Of a DNA stretch of 64,000 nucleotides, positions 56,681 to 64,000 are shown piece after piece. The DNA lies in the NCBI RefSeq assembly GCF_050624435.1, contig NC_134540.1:106359739-106423738 (forward strand), read 5' to 3'. The position numbers and the translations under genes are program-made. Source of the stretch: Tenrec ecaudatus. Lineage: Eukaryota > Chordata > Mammalia > Afrosoricida > Tenrecidae. Below the pieces are notes generated by a model. The model saw only the letters and a list, made by a program, of their open reading frames with translations. It did no database searches and was not told the origin of the DNA. Every line of letters begins with the position of its first letter. The first letter of the stretch is position 1.

Positions 56681-57480
56681 GATGAAAACCCCCCATTTTC
56701 CTACAGGTGGTTTTCAGCATTAGGATGAGCCACGGTGAAATTCTGTCTGCTGGCTTATTTGGGGCTGCAGTGTTGGCTTTCTGTTTAGGTCCAGAGCAGC
56801 TGCCTGCGCCAACCGTGCAAGTTGGCAGCGTCTTGGCCAGAGCAGGTGCTCGGGGAATGCCAGACCCAGCCAGGAATTTTCAGGTCCCGGCTGCACGGCC
56901 TTGTCAGCTGCATTTCACACTGATGTTTGGCCAGGCTTTTGTTTCTGGCTCCGGGAGCGTGCCCGAGACTGTTTTCGGAGGACGTGTGCACGCATGGTGT
57001 CCACCCTGGCAAGGTGAGGCCAGCAGGATGGCGAGATGCCTTCGTAAGTGCAAATCGCAGCCTCTGTGCGTTTGAAACCACCTGTGAGAAAGTTGCTGAT
57101 AGGATCCCGGCGCTCTCTCCGTCTGCGGTATCAAATACGCTCTGGATAAAGGAGGCTGTGGGCACGAACCCTGGGGACCTGCCAGGCCTGAGGCGGAGTT
57201 TGAATCGTGAGGAGGTATTTTTCACCCATGACAGTGAGATAACGGTGGCCTGCTTGGGGTAGAATAAACTGCGTGCAGAATGGGCTGGTTATTTATTTTT
57301 GAAAGTTTAATTCTTTGTTTTGCCATAGTTTAAGATTTATAGGCACTTGCAAAAACATCAAGGGTTTCTGTGTGCCGCGTGTCCAGCTATTCCTCAGTGA
57401 TGCTCCCTCACACGACCATAAACACAGTCCAGACCAGGGAACCCATGGGAGCCCTTACCGTGACTCACCATCTTGTGCAG
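56681..57480. other. STK24: Intronic stretch without identified gene
   Basis: An open + frame of 122 codons at 56707-57075 lacks splice signals and any recognisable motif. Confidence 0.4.
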
Positions 57481-57602
57481 GTCTCCCCTTCCCTCTCTCT
57501 TCCCCCTCCCCCTCCCCCTCCTCTTCTTTCCTCTCCTCCTCCTCCTCCTCCTCCTCCTCCTCCTCCTCCTCCTCCTCCTCCTCCTCCTCCGTTGTTGTTG
57601 TG
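57481..57602. repeat. Polypyrimidine tract with (CCT)n microsatellite
   Basis: C/T-rich from 57481, with about 19 perfect CCT units from 57533 to 57590, then (GTT)4. It creates spurious Leu, Pro or Ser open frames. Confidence 0.96.
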
Positions 57603-58017
57603 AAAATTCAAGTGCCCATCCTCTCTATCAGGACACAGAGCTGTTGTCCACCAGAAAGACGTCTCTGTGTTGCACATCAACACACAACACCCCGCGGTCT
57701 CACAGCATCTACTGGTCTGCTCTTCACTATTGTCTGGTCCCTTTGAGAATTTTATGTAAATAGACTCGGTGTTTCTAGACAATGTTCAGAAGGTGGGGGG
57801 ATGTTAGGAACGAATGTAAAGGAAGCAGGAAGAGGAAGCAGTGTCTTCAGTGGCCAGAACTGGGCATAGAGAAGAGGTGCTGGGCATTTTAGCCAAGTAT
57901 TATAACCATATTCTTGAGCAGTCTGTTGTCACCGGTTGTCTTAAGTAGCAAAGAGAAGCTGTAGATTTTAGGGAGGTAAACTGTCAGCAGCATATAGGAA
58001 AGCCTTGAAGGGAATAA

Positions 58018-58165
58018 ATTAAAAACCAGGACAGAGTAGAGCTGCCCCTGTGGGGTTGTTTCCCAGGCTCTGATCTACAGGAGCAGAAAGCCCCGTCTTT
58101 CTCCCGTGTTGCTGAGCTGCAGACCCTGTGGTGAATAGCCCGACAGAAAACCCACTCCGCCACTA
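58018..58165 (-). mobile_element. AfroSINE (antisense)
   Basis: 'ccaggacagagtagagctgc', 'caggagcagaaagccccgtc' and 'gctgcagaccctgtggtgaa'; the head is worn. Confidence 0.78.
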
Positions 58166-59690
58166 AGAGCCCCGAGATGTGGCTCCATGGGTGAGTGAGG
58201 AGCAGGCCTTCGGGTGTGGCAGGGGTGTGTGAAGGGAGGGGCTCTCTGCTGAGGCATTTCTGAAGAGTGATGTGCATCACTTAGGTGCTGAATCGAGGTT
58301 ACAAGGGCTTCTGGTTTGGGAAAGGTAGGTAGTAGGCAATTGAAAAGGAAACATTTTGGGGGGAAAGCTGGGTGGGGTGGGAGAGGTGAGCAAATAGGAA
58401 AGGCTAGAAAGGTGGTGGTTATAAAACCCAGACAGAGGTGTGTTGATGGGAGTGGCCAGCAGATGACGTCCACGGTGGGCGAGCACTGGGCAGAATTCAG
58501 GGGGAGGCGGCTGTGATGAGTAGTGCACGCCGGGTTCTAATGCAGGATGGGAGTCACTGGTCAACAGCTTACCGTTAGAGATCTAGACCCAGTTACACCC
58601 ACATTCTTTCATTCGTTGTTGCAGGCCGAGTGATGTGATGAAGGCAGGTATGAACAGCACATCAAACTTAGATGATTCCCTTTTCTTCTCATGAAAACAA
58701 CAAAACCCGATAGAAAAGCTTGGTTGGCTTCAAGCCTGTGCAAGCGATGCTCTTCAAGCTAAGCAACTTTGAGATCTGATTAGTAGGCCAAATGCATTTT
58801 TCATCGCCAGAAACGATCAAAAGAAAACGGTAATAGCTATTCAGGTTTAAAAGTATGAAATACTTAAGTCATCATAGAACTATTTTAATGCATCCCCTCA
58901 AGGGATTATGAAATACAGTGAATTATCTGCAGAAGGTCAGAGCTCTGAAATGTTTCTCCAGAAGTTGGCGTGTGGGCAGCTGTACACTTCTGTGACTCTC
59001 CAGAGGCATCAGATTCCTGAAGGCCATTAGAAAGTTTGGCATTCTCACTGCCTGGGCTGAGAGGACCAGGTTTTGTCCCTCTTCTACTACATGTGAGACA
59101 ACATACAAATGTCCAATTTCTCGCTTTCTTTTTTCCCCCCTCCAACTTCTCACTTTCATTCGGTATATAGAATAGAACGTTTATTTTGAACAGGGAAAAT
59201 AGCTCTTTTTCCCATTGATGCCCGTGTAATTTGAGACCAATGACCAGCATTTAATTCCCAAAAAAATTTTCTGGAAAAGAAAATTCTCAGGATAGCTGGC
59301 TAAAACAATTCCCCCCCCCCCCAAAAAAAAAAAAAAACCAAACAAAACCACCCATGATTTCCACCAAGGGGACTAGAGACCAAATTCTGACAGAATCTAG
59401 AAATCCTCTTTTTGAAAAGTCATCTTAGGCGATGATTTTCTCCTGGCCATGGGGCGACACTGTGGCAGTGAGCTTACAGGAGAATAGCCAGTGGGCAGGA
59501 CTACTGGACCTTGCTTGGTTGGGTGGCCCACTGTCGCTGCCTTGGCAGATGTCTCCCTACTAGCTGGGCTCACAGCCCTGACCAGTGTGGCCAAGAGTCC
59601 TGGCTGGCACACCACACTTGAGCAGATGTGAAGCAAAGCAATTGCTACTATGTTTGCAGGTGGCAGACTCCTGGAAGGGGTCTTTTGGGA
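58166..59690. other. STK24: Intronic stretch, repeat-poor
   Basis: About 1.5 kb without clear interspersed repeats, except a C-run/A-run pair at 59311-59339. The part 58600-58920 looks unique and A+T-rich. Confidence 0.4.
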
Positions 59691-59882
59691 AGAGAGCAAA
59701 AGATATGTAAGAGGGAGCGGGGAGGGAGGGGGAAAAGGAGCTGATGCCAGGGCTTAAGTGGAGAGCAAATGTTTTGAGAATGATGAGGGCAATGAATGTA
59801 CAGATTGCTTTATACAATTAATGTATGTATGGATTGTGATAAGAGTTATATGAGCCCCTAATAAAATGGGGGGAAAAAAGAC
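59691..59882 (+). mobile_element. L1 3' end, short (sense)
   Basis: 'gagctgatgccagggcttaa', 'tgtatggattgtgataagag', 'tatgagcccctaataaaatg' and an A-rich tail. Confidence 0.9.
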
Positions 59883-60149
59883 ATGTAAGAACAGCTGTTT
59901 TCCAAGCTGTCTTACACTAGGCCAAAGGAAAAACAAGCAATTTATTCCAATGACACACCTTTTCCTCCCAGATGTGAAAACACCTGCCTCTCTACCTCCT
60001 TCAGGAATGGACATATTCCTATCTGCAGTATTCTTTATTGGATTCAGTTATCTATTGTTGTATAACAGAACTCGGTGGGCGGCACTAGGTTGGACCAGCT
60101 CTTTCATGTTGATGGAAGCGTTTCAGGAAGTCCGAAGTGAAAGTTGCCA

Positions 60150-60352
60150 AACCCAAACCCCCACATGCCATGGAGTCGCTGCTGACTCATAGCCACCCTC
60201 TGGGGCAGGGAGAACTGCTCTTGAGGCTTTCCGAGATTGTAACTTTCCAGGAGTAGAAAGCCCTCTCTTCTCCTGTGGAGTGGCTGGTGGTTGTGAACTG
60301 TACACTTTGTGGATTGTAGCCCAACAAATAACCACTACACCACCGGGGCTCT
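60150..60352 (-). mobile_element. AfroSINE, full length (antisense)
   Basis: 'gtcgctgctgactcatagcc', 'gaggctttccgagattgtaa', 'gagtagaaagccctctcttc' and 'gtggctggtggttgtgaact'. Confidence 0.93.
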
Positions 60353-60517
60353 CTGTGAAAGCTGCCTGGCTTTGGAAGTTGCAAACACCATAGAAAACCA
60401 CAAGGATTAAAAACAACAACGAAAAAACCCCACAAGGATAGTCCAGATTCAAGAGTGGGAAAAGAGACTTTTTCATGGCAGGAGCAGATAGAACTTCACA
60501 GGAGTATGAACATGGCA

Positions 60518-60680
60518 TGAGCGCCGGTGGCACAGTGGTTAGGTGTTGGGCTGCTAATCAGTAGGTCAGCAGTTCGAAACCACCCATAGGGCTTTCTCCT
60601 CCAAAGTTATGTTTCAGGAAGCCACTGGGGCAACTTCCCTGTGAACCAGAGTCAGCTCATTGGCAGTGCACTTATTTGTC
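60518..60680 (+). mobile_element. AfroSINE (sense)
   Basis: 'gcgccggtggcacagtggtt', 'gggctgctaatcagtaggtc', 'agcagttcgaaaccacccat' and 'gaaccagagtcagctcattg'. Confidence 0.93.
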
Positions 60681-62199
60681 TGTGTTTTGGTGCACATGGT
60701 GGCAAGGAATACTCGTGTGGAACCATGGGTTCCAGCCTGCTTTCCGATGCTAAAGGTTGAACCTCTCACACACGCTCAGTGTCCTCACCTCTCTTCTAGC
60801 GTCTCCGTTTCCTGGGTGTAAAGTGGGCAAGATCTGCACCACGTCAGAATCCCGTGGGGCTGCTAAGTGGCAGCTCCTTGGGCCCAGAGTCTCTGGATTC
60901 AGAGGGCTGTGTCAGAATGAGACCTCACCTGCACCCCTCCGCCTCCCCCCGCCCGCCCCCCAGCCTCCCCATATAACAGACAGCTGCAAGGCAGCAACAG
61001 GAAATTGGCAGTCACCGCTTTTGTTTAGAAGGGGAGGAACGAGAGGCACAAATTAGTAAATGGTGCGTGGCAATTCTGAAGTCCCAGCTGGCACAGGCTG
61101 TCTGAGCCCTTCCACGGGGAGAGGGAGGATTTCTTAATCGGGCCCAGTTTCTCTCTGCTAGCAGTACACATGGCACCGAGGCACAGCGTGGTTCCCCGGT
61201 TCCAGTTTGCTGTGACCTCGGCTTCCTGTGCCGGGCGCTCCTTTTCACTCTGAAGCTCTGACCTCAGGTGCTCCATCCACCTATGTCAGCTAGCCTCCTA
61301 GAGGGCCTTTTGATCTTGAACTTGGTGCCGTTTAAACCATGGTCTTGCTTGTGTCTGTGTAAGTCTGGGGTTCTTTTAATTGCTCAGGGGACATGCGATG
61401 ACCATCAGTGTTTTAGAGGTGATGGGTGTTTACCCCGAATTCCCTCACTCTAGAAAAGGAGAGAGAGAAGAGGAGTGGAGAATTTGAGAGGGAAGGTTGC
61501 ATTGTTCAGGTGGAATAGTTAATTCACTGGGTGCAGATGAGCTAACTGGGTTAGGTTGTGGGGGGGCTCCGTCAAGCACACGGTTTGGCCAGGGAGATAA
61601 AACCCAAGGTGGAGCTGGAGATTCCAATGTGAACGCTCTTGTATACAGGGTGATTTTAAGCAAAAAATTTCCCATAAAAGTGGCTATTCATGAGCATCAG
61701 TTGGGGTGGGGGCATCTCGAAAGGTGGGGTATATACTTCCATGCCATTGTCTAGGAGAGGGTGCGGGAACTCTAGGGATTTTGGGGGGGGAGTTTGTGTT
61801 GAAGTTTTTCAGGGGCAGGCTCTAGGCAGGTTTGAGAAACACAGCTCTCAAACATTGGGAGAGCTTCCAAAAATTGTGTGAAAATTCCATATATTTTCAT
61901 TTTCCCAGAAACTGGGTAACAACCCCTCATTTATGAGAATGTTGAGGGAGAAGAAACAGAAGGCCCGATAAAGGTCTTTCATTTAAAAGGAAGTAGGTGA
62001 GGCAGGAGAAAGACTGAGGAGCAGAGCCTCCACTGCCAAGGGCGAGTGCCCAGCGCTCCCAAGGAACTGCAAGGCTGCGGCCTGGTGACCAGCCTGTGGT
62101 GGGGAGAGCAGAGCAGGGTGCAGTGGGCTGGGGCACAGGTGACTGGGCAAGGCCCGGTGGCTCTCGGGAACCCCACTTCAAAGGATCTACAGAGGAAGG
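60681..62199. other. STK24: Intronic stretch upstream of exon 1a, repeat-poor
   Basis: About 1.5 kb with no clear interspersed repeat. It could include the MST3b promoter region, but no specific element can be named. Confidence 0.4.
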
Positions 62200-62376
62200 A
62201 GAGGCTGGGGGATGGTCTTGCTCAAGGACTCCTGGTTTTGTTGGTATTTTTTAACTGGAGAAACTTGAGAATGTTGCCAGGACAAGGGCCAAGAGCCAGC
62301 GGGAGGGGTGAACTGAAGAAGCAGAGGGAGCAGAGGGATGGTAGGTGGTGCGGTATCCTGCAGCAGAGAAGGAAGG
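62200..62376 (+). promoter_or_regulatory. STK24: Putative 5' UTR / promoter-proximal region of STK24 exon 1a
   Basis: If exon 1a is a first exon, as in other mammals, its 5' UTR and promoter must lie just upstream. The stretch is purine-rich with no clear TATA box or CpG island. No start site can be read from the sequence, so the limits are nominal. Confidence 0.35.
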
Positions 62377-62454
62377 ATGGATTCAAAAGCCCCGTTGTTA
62401 GGGTTGGCCTTGAAGAAGAAGAGGGGCGTCCTCCCTCATGCCCGGAGGACAGAG
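62377..62454 (+). CDS. STK24: STK24 alternative first coding exon, isoform a (MST3b, brain form)
   Basis: ATG at 62377 opens 26 codons, beginning MDSKAPLLGLALKKK and ending PHARRTE, followed by the donor GTAAGG at 62455. From memory, human MST3b starts MDSRAQLWGLALNKRRAT and also has exactly 26 residues before the shared NLKADPEE segment, so length, phase (0) and the GLAL core agree. The start context is strong (A at -3, G at +4). In human this N-terminus marks a brain-enriched isoform carrying a protein-kinase-A site at Thr18; here codon 18 (62428-62430) is GTC, valine, and residues 15-17 are KRG rather than RRA. The exon is outside the CpG island, in moderately G+C-rich sequence, consistent with a tissue-restricted promoter. 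An in-frame ATG at 62338 could add 13 residues; an in-frame TGA at 62314 closes the frame above it. Confidence 0.92.
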
Positions 62455-64000
62455 GTAAGGGAGGCTGTCGCTGCTGACAGTGGGGCCAGCTACTCACGCC
62501 GGGGCTTTTTTGTACTTCGTTTAGGGAACGAATGTTTCTTCTGTCTCCTCGCTCCCTAAACTCCTTTCATGCTCAGGGCTGTGCTGGAGATGGGATGACG
62601 ATGCAGATTCAGGCGGCCGTGTGCAAGCTGAGTGGGGTACGCGGTGCCCGCCAAGCACTCTCGGGGCATGTGCCCCAGACGTCCTTTGGAAAGTGCTCAC
62701 TTTGGAGTACTCTTGTTTGAAAATAGTAACTTTGGTTCTAGTCAGATGAACAAGAAGATATTTTAGGGGTTTCCTCTAGTCTTAGACACCAGTCCTCTCA
62801 CTAAGCGTTAAGGGCATCTGCCTGCTGTCCGGTGATTATCTTGGCGAACTCGGGAATCAGACAGAGTGTTTTTTTAAGCTCTGGTGTGCGCACATGCAGT
62901 CTTCAGGAGTACATTGTGAATAACAGGCATTGGACACCTAATTCCACAATTAAAGACCGGTTAGCAATTGCTCAGAAAAAATTAAAGGTACCTAACTATT
63001 AATAACCCCGTTTATATGTTGAATCTGAAGATTAATAACTCAGTTGATAAGTTTAGTGCAGAACTTCAAATGGAAATGAAGGTGGAAAATTCTGTTTTAG
63101 GCACAGCGGGTGTTTGATTTGCTTCATGACCTCAGGGACTGGGTAAAGTGTGGGACTGGTTGCTCTGGGCAGTTTGTAAAACCATCTCAGCAGGCCAGCC
63201 TCCTTCCTTCGAGGGTGGAAGAGCTTGTGAGGTGGTCTCTATCATGCATCGTGCCTTTGGTTTCCCTGGTAACCCTACAGCCCATTTCTCATGAGGTCCA
63301 TGTGTGTGTACAGTAGCATGTCCACCACACATACGGAGTTCCTTTTCACTAGCTTGCTTGCTAGGCTTCGTGAGCCTGTTTACACGGTCCGCCTCTGGGT
63401 CTCACAATGGTTCTGGGCACCTACCTCTTACGTGACTGTGGCACATTGTTTCCATGGTGCCCATTGAAGACCGCCCAGGAGGACCCCTGGATTACCAGTG
63501 TGATGTTTGGGAAGTTCTTCATAGCCAATTCTCAGTGAGTTTCACTTGGAAAGCCAGTTAGTGGTTACCACTTAGTCCGTCGAGCTCATTTAACTCGTTG
63601 TTGTCATCGTCGACCCCAACACTGTAGGCAGCTCAGTTAACAGCACAGATCTCAGGGTTTCGTTCCTCCTCTTTGTCCCTTCTTTTGCAGTGTTTCGGTT
63701 TCCCTGCAGATTAATAGAGGTGAGGGTTGGCCTGGGATCCTCTTGCTCAGACGGCGGTGTTTCAGAGAGAACATGTGTTCTGTAGGGGTAACGACGGCTT
63801 CTCCTGCTATGGGGCGCATTGGGCCAGGCTAGTGCTTCTCCGCAGGGTGCCATTGAAATCTCCCCCCACCCCCACCCCCGGTTTTGTTGTTGTGCCTTGA
63901 CCCAGCAAATCACACCCCAACAGTTTGTACCTGTTGCTGCGACATGTCACCTTGTAACAGTGATCGAGTTCTAGTCGAGCAGCTGTTCCCAGTCTCCTTT
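62455..64000 (+). other. STK24: STK24 intron downstream of exon 1a (start only)
   Basis: It begins with GTAAGG. I see no further STK24 exon, no complete interspersed repeat and no RNA gene. The A+T-rich part at about 62930-63100 is not an obvious repeat and may be unique intronic sequence. A C-rich, A-poor run (CCCCCACCCCCACCCCC) sits near 63862-63880. Confidence 0.7.

Noticed and set aside
56707-57075. 122-codon + frame with a signal-peptide-like start
   Set aside because: No splice sites, conserved motif or regulatory context; a frame of this length is expected by chance in G+C-richer intron.
57370-57782. Open frames of Pro, Ser, Leu or Gly runs
   Set aside because: They are translations of the (CCT)n microsatellite and its flanks.
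62455-64000. STK24 exon 2 (start of the kinase domain)
   Set aside because: I looked for the NLKADPEELF and GKGSFGEV coding sequence on the + strand and did not find it, so it must lie beyond the window.

Overview
This window is mammalian nuclear DNA, almost certainly from an afrotherian and most probably a tenrec such as Echinops telfairi. Three things point there: about fifty copies of a tRNA-derived SINE of AfroSINE type, RTE fragments that share its 3' tail, and short hAT elements whose ends match the SPIN family, which is known from the tenrec but not from most mammals. The species call is inference from remembered repeat families.

The only protein-coding gene I can support is STK24 (MST3), a GCK-III serine/threonine kinase of the STE20 group, on the + strand. 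Just its two alternative 5' coding exons are present. Exon 1b (coding 4669-4710) lies in a CpG island at about 3770-5430 and encodes the 14-residue start of the ubiquitous isoform. Exon 1a (62377-62454) lies 57.7 kb downstream and encodes the 26-residue start of the brain isoform MST3b. Both end in phase 0 at strong GTAAG donors, as expected if each is joined to the shared exon that opens the kinase domain. That exon is not in the window.

Layout: 1-3770 is upstream flank with SINE, L1 and RTE debris. 3770-5430 is the CpG-island promoter and exon 1b. 4711-62376 is one large intron holding L1 3' ends (mostly minus strand), AfroSINEs in both orientations, five RTE fragments (one with a 5' inversion), four SPIN-like elements, a second 201-bp hAT element, a 581-bp solo LTR inside an L1, MIR fragments, a 68-bp minisatellite and several microsatellites. 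62377-64000 is exon 1a plus the start of the next intron.

The best leads are the loss of the protein-kinase-A site (human Thr18) in the predicted MST3b N-terminus, an open phase-0 54-nt exon-like segment at 35555-35608, and the nested transposon structures. I found no operon, CRISPR array, phage or other prokaryote-type system. SINE, L1 and RTE ends were judged by eye and are accurate to roughly 5-20 bases unless target-site duplications are quoted.
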